Counted from the first letter of the stretch, positions 7,622 to 14,936 are shown. The stretch: 34,153 nucleotides of DNA from Nonomuraea turkmeniaca (GCF_005889735.1 NZ_VCKY01000110.1:1-34153); one strand, 5' to 3'. Program-made: numbers and translations. Notes: generated from the sequence alone by a model not told the origin.

Positions 7622-9154
7622 ACGCGGGGGCCGCCCGTCGGGGTCAACGACGATCCGGTACAACGGCATGGCCATCGCCCGGCGGACGCGTCCGAGACCG
7701 GGACTCGGATGCGGGCGCAGCCGGCCCGGCGGGCGGGGCCCCCGGCAGCCGCCCTGGTGCCAGGCCTCGAGCCGCGCGGCGGACTCGGCGAACACCTCGA
7801 ACGCGCGCTCCGGGTCGCACAGATCGTCCATGTCGCCGGGATCGCGGTCCAGGTGCTCGGCGGCGAGCGTGAGCCGGAGGTCCCTGGCGAACCTGCGGGC
7901 CCCCGAGGGCGGACGCGGATCGGGCTCCGCGTCGAGTACGGCGCAGCTCAGTTCGGAGTCGAACGTCCACGAGCGCAGGTTCACGTTGTCGGAGCCGACG
8001 TTCGCCCACACATCGTCGACCACGCAGGCCTTGGCGTGCACGTACACCGGCGTGCCCCGGTGGTTCTCCAGATCGTAGATCGCGACCCGGCCCTCGCCCG
8101 CGTGCATCAGCCTGGCCAGCGCTTCCGACCTGCCGATCAAGCTGGCCGGGCCGGCCAGCCAGCCGTCCTGGTCGGGATGGCGGGGCACCACGATGATCAT
8201 GCGGAGGGCCGGCTCCCGCTCCAGCGCCTCGGCGAACGGCTCAATCACCTCCGTGGACCACAGGTACTGGTCCTCCAGGTAGACCAGCGATCTCGCCCGC
8301 GTCAGCACCTTGTGGTAGGCCCTGGCCACGCTCCGCTCGCCCTCTGGCGCGAACGGGTAGGCGTGACGCAGGTGGGGATAGGTCCTCAGGAGCTGCACGG
8401 CATGCGTCCCGGCCGCCGGCGGCGGAGGGCCGGGCTCCGGCAGCGGCGGCACGTCGGCCATCCGGGTCATGCGGTCGTGCAGCCGTCTGAGCGGCTGACG
8501 GGTCTCGGGCGCCGGGTCCTCCCAGCGCTCGCAGAAGACCTTCTCCACCTCGGCCACGGCCGGGCCGCTGATCGCCACCTGGATGTCGTGCCACGGCGGG
8601 CGCTCGCCGTACACGCCCGGCATCGGCGCCGCCTGCGGGTCGCCCAGGTGCTCGGCGTCGTCGCGGCGGCTATGGCACAGGTCGATGCCGCCGACGAACG
8701 CCACGTCCCCGTCCGGGCCGCGGTCATGGCGCAGGACCACGAACTTCTGGTGGTGCGAGCCGCCGTGCCGCACCCGGGTGTCGAGCAGCGCCTGCCCGCC
8801 GGCCGCCTCGATGTCCTCGCCGAGGTGCCGGTTCTCGGCCGAGCTGAAGCGCAGGAAGTCCAGGTGCGAGCGCCAGATGAGCCCTCTCACCAGGGCTCCC
8901 TTCTCGGCCGCCCGCGCCATCGCGGCCGCCACCTCGGGGCCGTCCGGCGTGAGCCGCTCGTCGGGGTCGCCGCGCCAGTCGGCGAACAGCAGCAGGTCGT
9001 CCTTGCCGAGGCCGGCCATGCGTGCGGCGAGCTCGGCGAAGTAGGTGGCGCCGTGCACGAGCGGACGCACCAGGTTGCCCTCCGTCCAGGGCATGAGCCT
9101 GGTCGCGTCGTTCCCGCGTTCGGGGCCGGTGAGGAACCAGTCGTCCAGCCTCAT
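7598..9154 (-). CDS. phospholipase D-like protein with two HKD regions
   Basis: ATG 9154 overlaps the stop of the upstream DUF1206 gene (ATGA). The frame stays open well upstream, but that extension shadows the DUF1206 gene. The protein has 518 residues and two PLD repeats. The first has H135-x-K137 in GGSHHQKFVVLRHD, but the Asp expected four residues after K-x4 is not in canonical position (Arg there, Asp two residues later); GGIDLCHSRRDD follows. The second is a full H373-x-K375-x4-D380 (HAKACVVD) followed by GSDNVNLRSW. No signal peptide is seen. It likely cleaves or transfers phosphatidyl groups on membrane lipids. With the kinase and PAP2 genes next door, phosphatidic-acid turnover is a reasonable common theme (inference). 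Confidence 0.87.
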   Translation of the reverse strand: MRLDDWFLTGPERGNDATRLMPWTEGNLVRPLVHGATYFAELAARMAGLGKDDLLLFADWRGDPDERLTPDGPEVAAAMARAAEKGALVRGLIWRSHLDFLRFSSAENRHLGEDIEAAGGQALLDTRVRHGGSHHQKFVVLRHDRGPDGDVAFVGGIDLCHSRRDDAEHLGDPQAAPMPGVYGERPPWHDIQVAISGPAVAEVEKVFCERWEDPAPETRQPLRRLHDRMTRMADVPPLPEPGPPPPAAGTHAVQLLRTYPHLRHAYPFAPEGERSVARAYHKVLTRARSLVYLEDQYLWSTEVIEPFAEALEREPALRMIIVVPRHPDQDGWLAGPASLIGRSEALARLMHAGEGRVAIYDLENHRGTPVYVHAKACVVDDVWANVGSDNVNLRSWTFDSELSCAVLDAEPDPRPPSGARRFARDLRLTLAAEHLDRDPGDMDDLCDPERAFEVFAESAARLEAWHQGGCRGPRPPGRLRPHPSPGLGRVRRAMAMPLYRIVVDPDGRPPRLRRSNEF

Positions 9155-9948
9155 GTACGCCGCCAGCGGGCCTCTCCGAAGCAGTATCCGGCGAACAGCA
9201 GCAGTCCGAGGGCCACCACCGCCAGCAGCCAGGGCCCGGCCGGCGTATCGGCGAACGCCCTGAGCGTTGCGTCGATGCCCCCGGCCTTGTCCGGGTCGAA
9301 GGTGACGGCCGCCTGGATCACGAAGATGCCGGCCAGCCCGGCGATCAGCCCGCGCGCGAGGTAGCCGGCGAGCCCGAGGCGGTCCATCACCGAGCCGGCA
9401 CGCCTCGGCATCGGCCTGAGCTGCTTGCGGAACTTCTTCTTGAGGCCGTACCGCATCCAGTAGCCGCCGAGCACGATGACACCGAGCCCCAGCGCGCCCA
9501 CGACGACCTGGCCCGCGGGTAACGCGAGCAACTTCCCCGTGAGGTCCTGGGTCCGCTGGTCGTCGGAGCCGGTCCTGTGCGTCAGCAGCATGGTCAGCAG
9601 CGCGGCGCACACGAACGCGTAGACCACGACCCGGCCGACCGGCTCTACCCGGTCCTTGAGCCTATGGGCGCCGAAAATCGCCTCTGACGCCTGCCACACG
9701 GTCAGGGCGGCGAACCCTACAACCATGACCCATAAGATCACGGCCCCGAACGGCAAGGACGCGACCGTACTGATCGCCCCGTTCTTGTCGGCCTCCCGCC
9801 CGCCGCCTCCGAACGCGATCTGCACGGCCAGCACCCCGATCAGCGCGTACAGCACACCGCGGCACACCAGCCCCACCCGCGCCAGCTTGTCCATGGCCGG
9901 GCTGTCCGCCGCCTGTCGCGCCACGGCTTCGGCTTCGGCTTCGGTCAT
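9151..9948 (-). CDS. DUF1206 six-helix membrane protein
   Basis: The start is ATG 9948, preceded by GGGAGAG a few bases upstream; a longer in-frame extension to 10176 lacks coding character and is rejected. The 265-residue protein has three similar hairpins of two membrane helices each: about residues 24-100 (ARVGLVCRGVLYALIGVLAV), 110-190 and 195-262 (GLAGYLARGLIAGLAGIFVI). The repeated G-x-x-x-R-G turn is the DUF1206 signature. The function is unknown in the literature I can recall. It is coupled to the phospholipase by ATGA overlap, so it may anchor, regulate or supply substrate for that enzyme (inference). Confidence 0.85.
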   Translation of the reverse strand: MTEAEAEAVARQAADSPAMDKLARVGLVCRGVLYALIGVLAVQIAFGGGGREADKNGAISTVASLPFGAVILWVMVVGFAALTVWQASEAIFGAHRLKDRVEPVGRVVVYAFVCAALLTMLLTHRTGSDDQRTQDLTGKLLALPAGQVVVGALGLGVIVLGGYWMRYGLKKKFRKQLRPMPRRAGSVMDRLGLAGYLARGLIAGLAGIFVIQAAVTFDPDKAGGIDATLRAFADTPAGPWLLAVVALGLLLFAGYCFGEARWRRT

Positions 9949-10116
9949 GACTCTCTCCCAAGAGTTTGCCAAAACCGGCGAACTGCCCTGAATTCCGCGC
10001 CCTAGACCTTCATCCGGCGGGACCGGCGGCAGGGCCGGCAGGCGGGCGTCGGAAAGCGGTAAGAGGAAGGCAGGCGGTTTGACGGAAAATCGGGAGATAC
10101 CGGGTGGAAGGAGAAG

Positions 10117-10300
10117 ATGCCAGCGGGCAAGAGCTGGTACAAGTCGGACGGCTTCTCCCAGCGGGGCCTGGATCACCCAAGGAGCTCGACAAGGTGTCGT
10201 CGTGGTTCCGCGTGTCGATCCCCCTCCGGTACCACAACGACACCCAGATCTCGTACACGCTCACGGTCGGCGCCTCTGGACTCGTCTTCGCAGGGTGCGG
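10117..10300 (+). pseudogene. frameshifted remnant behind a strong ribosome-binding site
   Basis: AAGGAG stands just upstream of ATG 10117, which opens MPAGKSWYKSDGFSQRGLD with high G/C third positions. Near 10175-10185 the coding bias jumps to another frame, reading KELDKVSSWFRVSIPLRYHN and then SYTLTVGASGLVF, where almost every codon ends in G or C. Together they look like one beta-rich protein split by a frameshift, then fading out. The family is not recognised. A sequencing error cannot be excluded. Confidence 0.45.
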
Positions 10301-10478
10301 CCGACCGTCGCGGAGCGGTGCCCGACTCAAGCCTGACACCCGGCGGTCATGCACGTTCCTCGGGCGTGTGGAAGGCGCTTACCGGACGAAACGGTTCCGT
10401 TGCGGGTCCGTCCCCGGCCCAGGTCGGGGACCGGATGGCGATGAGTCGCCGACGAACACGGCGGCGAGGATCCGGCTC

Positions 10479-10655
10479 TCAGACATTGAAGATGCTCACA
10501 CCGCCGGGACCTACCATCAGGACGAGCCCGATCAGACCGAGCCCGATCAGGATGACGCCCCGTAAGATGTTTCGTCGCGCGACGAGGAAGTAGATGCCGG
10601 CGATGACCAGGGTCAGGACCAGGGCGACGCCGGTGATCAACAACAGGATGGCCAT
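10479..10655 (-). CDS. 58-aa two-helix membrane protein
   Basis: This short frame runs from ATG 10655 to TGA 10479 and encodes 58 residues: a first hydrophobic helix (MAILLLITGVALVLTLVIAG), a basic turn (ARRNILRG), a second helix (VILIGLGLIGLVLMVG) and a polar tail ending GPGGVSIFNV. The basic turn between the helices predicts a hairpin with the loop in the cytoplasm. Nearly all codons end in G or C. No clear Shine-Dalgarno sequence is seen. Tiny two-helix membrane proteins like this are common and mostly unannotated in actinomycetes. Function unknown. Confidence 0.6.
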   Translation of the reverse strand: MAILLLITGVALVLTLVIAGIYFLVARRNILRGVILIGLGLIGLVLMVGPGGVSIFNV

Positions 10656-10891
10656 AGCGGCGCACTGCCCAGAAGCCGGCAGTCGAACCGAACTTGTCGT
10701 CTACCAGGAGGTCCAACGGGACAGACATCCTCAACACTCCATCGCCATCCTGCCGCGCCGTCCTCATCGAAGTCGACGGCCCGCACCTTCCGGTGGCACC
10801 CCAGCGGGCAGCGTCGCCGGCCGCCCCGGCGGGGCGTGCCTCCAGCCGCTCGGTAGCCGCTCAGGCTGTTCGGGTCGGTGGTCGAGGTGGA
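10656..10891. other. spacer without identified gene
   Basis: No frame on either strand keeps a coding pattern here. It is the upstream side of the 58-aa membrane protein and the downstream side of a decayed frame, and should contain the former's promoter. I could not point to specific -35/-10 boxes. Confidence 0.4.
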
Positions 10892-11102
10892 TCAGGGCGG
10901 GCGGCAGCGCCGGGCGGGCGGGCGACGTCTTGGGTGCATGGTCCCGCGGAGGCGGGTGAGCAGTTCCTCGGCGTGGCCGGCCTGCTCGGCGTGGCCGGCC
11001 TGCTCGGCGTGCGCGCGGGCCGCGTTCGGGATCCGCCCGTACAACGAACTGGCGGCATCGTCGTACGGACTGCTGGATCGGATCGTCTACGGCCAGCGCC
11101 AT
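10892..11102 (-). pseudogene. frameshifted helical protein remnant with hexapeptide repeats
   Basis: ATG 11102 opens MALAVDDPIQQSV. Around 11062 the coding bias shifts by one base to a frame reading YDDAASSLYGRIPNAARAHA followed by EQAGHAEQAGHAEELLTRLRG. This ends in non-coding-like sequence and a stop at 10892. The helical HAEQAG repeats correspond to the 18-bp tandem DNA repeat at 10967-11011. The family is not recognised. It is probably a dead gene, or a live one with a sequencing error. Confidence 0.4.
10967..11011. repeat. 18-bp tandem repeat, 2.5 copies
   Basis: The unit CTCGGCGTGGCCGGCCTG occurs twice in a row and then as a half copy. On the minus strand it encodes the repeated hexapeptide HAEQAG, so it is probably coding-repeat expansion inside the remnant frame rather than a regulatory element. 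Confidence 0.8.
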
Positions 11103-11203
11103 GACGATGTCCGGCCACCTTCTGGTGGGATGACGGGCCGGCGCCGCCCAGCCTGGAACGCGCCCGAAGATCGCTTCCCAGAACCGTCGAGTGGCCTTGC
11201 ACG

Positions 11204-11776
11204 TCAGGCATTCAGCGATCTTCGTACGGCGGCGTCCACCAGCTCGTGGATCTCCTGCTCGGTGAAGATCTCGGGCAGTGTCAGCCGCTCCACGATGAGC
11301 CAGTTCAGAGCGAGGTAGAGGAGCACCACCGAGGCCGAGTCGCCGGGCAGACCCGAGGCGGCGTGGTAGCCGATGTTGGCGTCGATGTCCTCGCGGATGC
11401 GCTTGGTCAGCACGGCGCGCAGCTCAGGGCGCCGAGTGGACTCCAGCCGGAGCTCGAGCAGGGCCAGGTAGCCGGAGTTGAAGGCGGAGACCCGATCCAC
11501 CAGCTCGTGCATGAGCTCGGCATAGCGGGCTTCGTCCTGCACACCCTCCCGGCTGCGGGCGATTGTGGCCTCGTCGGGCAGCAACCGCTCATAGATGCGC
11601 CCGCCGACCTGGGTGAACAGGTCGTCGCGGTTGGCGAAGTAGTTGGAGGCCGTGCCCTGGGGCACAGCCGCCTCCGCATCGACGGCCCGGAAGGTCAGCC
11701 CCCGCGCTCCCTCCCTGGCCAGCACCTCGATGGCAGCGTCGATCAGCGCCTGCCGCCGCTCCGGATTCTTCCGCAC
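11204..11776 (-). CDS. TetR/AcrR-family transcriptional repressor
   Basis: GTG 11776 was chosen because GGAG lies 9 bases upstream; an alternative GTG is at 11791. The protein has 190 residues. The N-terminal helix-turn-helix spans about residues 5-50 (RRQALIDAAIEVLAREGARG, LTFRAVDAEAAVPQGTASNY, FANRDDLFTQV), which is the standard TetR arrangement. The C-terminal ligand-binding domain is helical. It is divergent from a DHFR-like reductase gene, and the 72-bp gap carries a palindromic operator candidate, so it most likely represses itself and that reductase in response to a small ligand. The ligand is unknown. Confidence 0.9.
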   Translation of the reverse strand: MRKNPERRQALIDAAIEVLAREGARGLTFRAVDAEAAVPQGTASNYFANRDDLFTQVGGRIYERLLPDEATIARSREGVQDEARYAELMHELVDRVSAFNSGYLALLELRLESTRRPELRAVLTKRIREDIDANIGYHAASGLPGDSASVVLLYLALNWLIVERLTLPEIFTEQEIHELVDAAVRRSLNA

Positions 11777-11792
11777 TTGACACCACTCCACT

Positions 11793-11832
11793 TGTAGTAC
11801 TACGTTTACACCACTGCAAGCAGAGTACTACA
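11793..11832. promoter_or_regulatory. probable TetR operator between divergent genes
   Basis: A perfect 9-bp inverted repeat, TGTAGTACT at 11793-11801 and AGTACTACA at 11824-11832, flanks 22 bases. The left arm is part of a self-palindrome GTAGTACTAC (11794-11803). It sits between the divergent TetR gene and the reductase gene, the usual place for a TetR autorepressor site. Confidence 0.7.
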
Positions 11833-11848
11833 TATGGAGTTGGTCGGT

Positions 11849-12421
11849 ATGAGAAAGCTTGTCTACTACGTCGGCGTCTCGCTCGACGGCTACATCGCGG
11901 GCCCCAACGCCGAATTCGACTTCTACCCGGTGTCGGACGAGATGGCCGCCTGGATCAACACCCGCTACCCTGAGACGCTGCCCACCCACATCCGCAAGCT
12001 CGTCGGCCTCGAAGGCGTGGCCAACAAGGTCTTCGACACGCTGGTGATGGGCCGCGGCACCTATGAGCCGGCCCTGGACGTCCCCACCACCAGCCCCTAC
12101 TCCCACCTGCGCCAGTACGTCGTCTCCAGCACGCTGAAGATCGACGACCCGACGGTGGAGGTGGAGACCGGCGACGCGATCGAGCTCGTCCGGCGACTGA
12201 AGGCGGAGGACACCGGCATGGACATCTACCTCTGCGGCGGAGGCAAGCTCGCCGCCTCCCTGCTCCCGGAGATCGACGAGATCATCCTCAAGAGCTACCC
12301 CGTGGTGGCGGGCACGGGCATCCCCATGTTCTCCGGACAGTTCCGCCCCACCCTGTTCACCCCCACCCGGCGCGAGTCGTTCGACAACGGCACCCAGGTC
12401 ACCTGGCTCGCCAGGGCTTAG
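11849..12421 (+). CDS. dihydrofolate reductase-like (RibD C-terminal family) reductase
   Basis: ATG 11849 is preferred over 11834 because GGAG at 11837-11840 is 8 bases upstream and because 11834 abuts the operator arm. The 190-residue protein begins MRKLVYYVGVSLDGYIAGPN, the strand-loop signature of the DHFR/RibD-C fold. DTLVMGRGTYEPALD matches the NADPH-binding helix and DIYLCGGGKLAASLLPEID the second glycine-rich NADPH segment. Members are NADPH-dependent reductases, mostly of unknown substrate. Divergent regulation by the adjacent TetR protein is likely. A remnant of a second DHFR-like gene lies at 17993-18068. Confidence 0.88.
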   Translation: MRKLVYYVGVSLDGYIAGPNAEFDFYPVSDEMAAWINTRYPETLPTHIRKLVGLEGVANKVFDTLVMGRGTYEPALDVPTTSPYSHLRQYVVSSTLKIDDPTVEVETGDAIELVRRLKAEDTGMDIYLCGGGKLAASLLPEIDEIILKSYPVVAGTGIPMFSGQFRPTLFTPTRRESFDNGTQVTWLARA

Positions 12422-12467
12422 TGGCCCGTCACGCAACTTAAGTCCTCGCTGACCTGCAGCAATGAGG

Positions 12468-12503
12468 TGATGTCCGGCACGCTTTGGCCCTGGCCGGACA
12501 TCA
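12468..12503 (+). terminator. 11-bp perfect hairpin downstream of the reductase gene
   Basis: The arms TGATGTCCGGC (12468-12478) and GCCGGACATCA (12493-12503) pair perfectly around a 14-base loop, 46 bases after the reductase stop. There is no clear T-run, so it could be an actinobacterial U-less terminator or a regulatory palindrome. Confidence 0.5.
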
Positions 12504-12587
12504 TCCCCACGATCGCCTGATTACCTCCGTGAGAACGGGAGCCGGATGTTCGTCACGATGGGCGTGGCTGTCGCTCCATTGGGGCGA

Positions 12588-12770
12588 TCAGTGGTTGCGG
12601 GAATCCGGCCAAGTCCGGGGACCGGGCTTCGCCCCACGCCCGATCCCCGGGGTCACCGCCCCGCCTTCCCCGTTCAGGTCGATCCGCAGACCCGCGTCGT
12701 CGACCGCGGCCACGCAAGTCTTGCTCTGACGTGGCAGCTCTGCCTCGATCAGACGTCGTCGGGATGTCAC
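12588..12770 (-). CDS. 60-aa frame coupled to the DGPF gene, possibly a truncated sigma gene
   Basis: GTG 12770 overlaps the DGPF stop (GTGA), the coupling expected for a real downstream gene. It reads VTSRRRLIEAELPR and then a coding-biased stretch CVAAVDDAGLRIDLNGEGG, ending at 12588. In many actinobacteria DGPF genes are directly followed by an ECF42-type sigma factor gene. The first ~12 residues could be its start, but the remainder does not match a sigma factor. I read it as a truncated or replaced gene; function unassigned. Confidence 0.35.
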   Translation of the reverse strand: MTSRRRLIEAELPRQSKTCVAAVDDAGLRIDLNGEGGAVTPGIGRGAKPGPRTWPDSRNH

Positions 12771-13141
12771 GATCGCCTGTCGGCCCGGCGGAGCATCGCG
12801 TCCAGTTCGGGGTCGGGCATGAGCTGCCGGACCTCTTGCGCGCAGCGGCAAGCGCCGGCGAACTTGGCAGCCCACGCCAGCGCCTCTTCGCGTGAGGCCA
12901 CGTCGACGACCACGAACCCGCCAATGATCTCCTTGGTCTCCGGGTAAGGGCCGTCGGTGACCATCCCGTCCGTGGCCACGACGCTCGCCCTCTGCCTTTC
13001 CAGTCCGGCGCCGAACACCCATACGCCGGCGTTCACGGCCTCCTGGACCGCCGCGTGCGCGGCCTTGCCCACGTCGGGCATGTCCTCGCCAGGGATGTGG
13101 TCCATCGCGCCGTCATTGAACGAGATCAAGTACTGCGTCAT
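12767..13141 (-). CDS. YciI-like DGPF-domain protein
   Basis: ATG 13141 (MTQYLISFNDG) has a purine-rich GGGGAG sequence upstream; the in-frame extension to 13186 is rejected. The 124-residue protein carries the family hallmarks: an N-terminal beta strand with YLISFND, DGMVTDGPYPETKEIIGGFVVVD (the DGPF/DGPYxETKE motif) and a helix SREEALAWAAKFAGA followed by the C-terminal VRQLMPDPELD. DGPF proteins are small ferredoxin-like-fold proteins functionally and genomically tied to ECF42-type sigma factors. No intact sigma gene is present here, only a coupled 60-aa frame downstream and an ECF42 fragment at about 18.1 kb. Confidence 0.9.
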   Translation of the reverse strand: MTQYLISFNDGAMDHIPGEDMPDVGKAAHAAVQEAVNAGVWVFGAGLERQRASVVATDGMVTDGPYPETKEIIGGFVVVDVASREEALAWAAKFAGACRCAQEVRQLMPDPELDAMLRRADRRS

Positions 13142-13234
13142 CTCATCACTCCCCTGTCCCGGCGGCTTCCTCCGGCCGCCTCCCACCTGTTCTACGAACG
13201 ACTCGCCCCCGATTCGACGCTATGCCAAAGATTT

Positions 13235-13630
13235 TTAACGGGGCCTCCGCCGCTCGGCGCCTGCGGGTGTCATGTCGCCCCTCTTCACGGAGATCATCGC
13301 CGCCGCCACCGGCCACGAGTGGTCCCGCCGCACCTGATCTGCCGTGGACAACGCGCGCCCCGGCTTCCCGCACCATGCGTGAGCGGGCAGCCTGTTCGAC
13401 GACGAACCAGGCAGTCGCCACCGACGGTGGCGCCGAGACTCACGAACAGCGGGATCGGCAAGATCTCGCTGGTGCCCGAACTCGCTGGCATCTGGCGCCG
13501 AAGCTCGCGGAGAAACCACGATCGCCCGGCGCAGCTTGACCGGGTCCTTGGCGATCCGGGTGATGCGCTGCGGTTTGCGGCCCTCCTCCATCGACAAGGG
13601 CCGGACGAACACATCCGGTCGGCGAGCCAT
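13235..13630 (-). mobile_element. IS630-family transposase remnant
   Basis: From ATG 13630, behind a strong GGGAGG ribosome-binding site, the frame reads MARRPDVFVRPLSMEEG and continues KDPVKLRRAIVV (to about 13514). This is the N-terminus of actinobacterial IS630-type transposases as I recall them. After that the G/C codon bias hops between all three minus-strand frames (LRELRRQMPASSG, then VATAWFVVEQAARS, then VRRDHSWPVAAAMI) with no catalytic DDE region. The element is 3'-truncated and scrambled; most of the transposase is missing. Confidence 0.6.
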
Positions 13631-13937
13631 GACCACCTCCCAGATGTTGCAGAGGCAGTCAACCTGACGGTTTCACCGTCCGAGATCAATTACCGGGTCA
13701 ACGTTCAGAGACGAGCCACCAGGTCGTATCTCCTCGGCCGAGTAAGCGACGATCATGCGTGCAGCCGCCGGGTCACGCGCCGGCGCCGGCCCTTGGTGGG
13801 TGCAGGCGGTCGTGAGGCCGGGGCCCGTCACGGTCAAGGGCTTGAACGACACGCCATGCAGTCGCTCCGTTCGCCTGCGTCCTTCCGGGCGGCAGACGCT
13901 CGTCCGCCGTGGCGGCCGCGAGCCATGGGGCAGCCGG
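13631..13937. other. spacer with decayed coding-like traces
   Basis: It contains a short palindrome GACGGT-TTC-ACCGTC (13666-13680) about 40 bases upstream of the IS630 start, which could be part of the old IS end or promoter. It also holds a minus-strand coding-like stretch around 13800-13860 reading HGVSFKPLTVTGPGL. I cannot assign the latter to a family with confidence. Confidence 0.35.
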
Positions 13938-14081
13938 TCAGGTGCCGCGCTTGGCAAGGGAGAGGTAGTGCGCCCGCTGCTCCGGATCGAGGTGCTCGAT
14001 GGAGTAACGCAGCAGGACGCGTGGCGCCGTGGAGGCGTGCCGGTCGAGGAAGTCCAGGAGCCGCTCGCGGTCGTGCTTAGG
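13938..14081 (-). pseudogene. C-terminal fragment of a DNA alkylation repair (AlkD-like) gene
   Basis: The minus frame ending at TGA 13938 reads PKHDRERLLDFLDRHAS and then RVLLRYSIEHLDPEQRAHYL followed by a short tail. This is the characteristic last ~47 residues of AlkD-family HEAT-like DNA glycosylases (LLxFLDRHAxTMPRxxLRYAxExLDPxxRxxYL). Codon bias is clean inside the fragment and ends abruptly at 14081, two bases from where the headless LysR fragment starts on the other strand. It is a sharp rearrangement scar. Confidence 0.65.
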
Positions 14082-14083
14082 GC

Positions 14084-14777
14084 ACCCCGCTGCTCGTCGA
14101 CGTCGTCGGCGAGCGGCTCACCCCCGCACTGGTGCTCGCCGCCGCCAGGACCTGCGCGGAGGGGTACGAGTTCTTCGCCCGATTCCACGGCGGCCTCGAC
14201 GCCGCGCTGCCACTGCTGGCCGCCCACCGCCTCGATGTGACGTTCGGCCGCTGGCACGGCGTGACCGGTCACGTGCCCGAAGGCGCGGAACACCAGCTCA
14301 TCCGCTACGACGGCATCGCCGTCCTGCTGCCGGAGCACCATCCGCTGGCCGCGCACTCCGAAGTGCCGCTCGCCGCCCTGCGCGAGTCAGACGCCTGCTG
14401 GCACTGCGGCGACCACGTCTCAGCCGAGTGGGAGCACACCATGCTGCAACTGTTCGCCGACACCGACACACCGCCCGCGCCGCCCCGGCCCAACGTGCGC
14501 GGCGTCGACGAACTGGCCTACCACATCCAGCAGTGGGACCTGCCGGTGCTGACCATCATCAGCCAGCCCGACGTCCCCGGCGCAGTTGTCCGGCCGCTCG
14601 TGCGGCCCGTCGCGCTCTATCCGTGGAGCATGATCTGGCGCAAGGACCTGCACCACCGGGGGCCTGGCGGCACTGCAGGCGGCCGCCCGCGACCTCGCCA
14701 CCGCCGAGCGATGGCTCGACCTGCCCGAAGGTGCCTGGCTCCCGGTTCCCGAGTCGAACCTGATACGCCAACGGTGA
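14084..14777 (+). pseudogene. LysR-type regulator, headless and frameshifted
   Basis: The frame begins abruptly with TPLLVDVVGERLTPALVL, the start of a LysR effector-binding domain; the whole DNA-binding half is missing. It continues with LDVTFGRWHG, HQLIRYDGIAVLLPEHHPLA and VRPVALYPWSMIWRKDLHH. Near 14660 one base is gained or lost and the rest continues in the next frame as GLAALQAAARDLATAERWLD, ending NLIRQR at 14777. No start codon or ribosome-binding site suits it. It cannot act as a regulator. Confidence 0.75.
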
Positions 14778-14857
14778 TCAACGGGGTCTTCTTCCGGGTC
14801 CGGACCAACATCACCTGGCGTGACCTGCCGCTCGGCTATGGGAACTGGAAGACCGTT
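14774..14857 (+). mobile_element. IS5-family transposase N-terminal remnant
   Basis: The frame VINGVFFRVRTNITWRDLP followed by LGYGNWKTV is the conserved N-terminal signature (VINGxLFRxRTGxxWRDLP..YGxWxTV) of IS5-type transposases. Only these 28 codons survive. It sits between the LysR remnant and the left direct repeat, directly upstream of the FAD oxidoreductase. Confidence 0.7.
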
Positions 14858-14861
14858 GATA

Positions 14862-14936
14862 CTGAATTGGTCCTCAATCGGCCTACAGGATCGGACCTTA
14901 TCGCGTATACCGATTCCTGCCAGGCTGAGTGACATG
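14862..14936 (+). repeat. left copy of 75-bp direct repeat, holding the FAD gene start
   Basis: This block is nearly identical to 17749-17824: six or seven substitutions and one single-base gap. It contains the shared strings ACAGGATCGGACC and ACCGATTCCTGCCAGGCTGA and ends with the ATG of the FAD gene. In the right copy the equivalent position is GTG, and the first codons of the MocR gene occupy the left end on the opposite strand. Confidence 0.9.

Noticed and set aside
7709..9364. Long plus-strand open frame opposite the phospholipase gene
   Set aside because: It is Arg/Gly/His-rich with no recognisable domain and mirrors the codon bias of the PLD and DUF1206 genes; a high-GC shadow.
9949..10176. 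N-terminal extension of the DUF1206 protein
   Set aside because: The extension lacks coding bias, and ATG 9948 has a good ribosome-binding site.
10967..11011. Possible CRISPR-like array
   Set aside because: Contiguous 18-bp tandem copies with no spacers; explained by a hexapeptide repeat.
14820..14933. N-terminal extension of the FAD oxidoreductase
   Set aside because: The extension covers an IS5 fragment and the repeat block; ATG 14934 gives the family-typical start.
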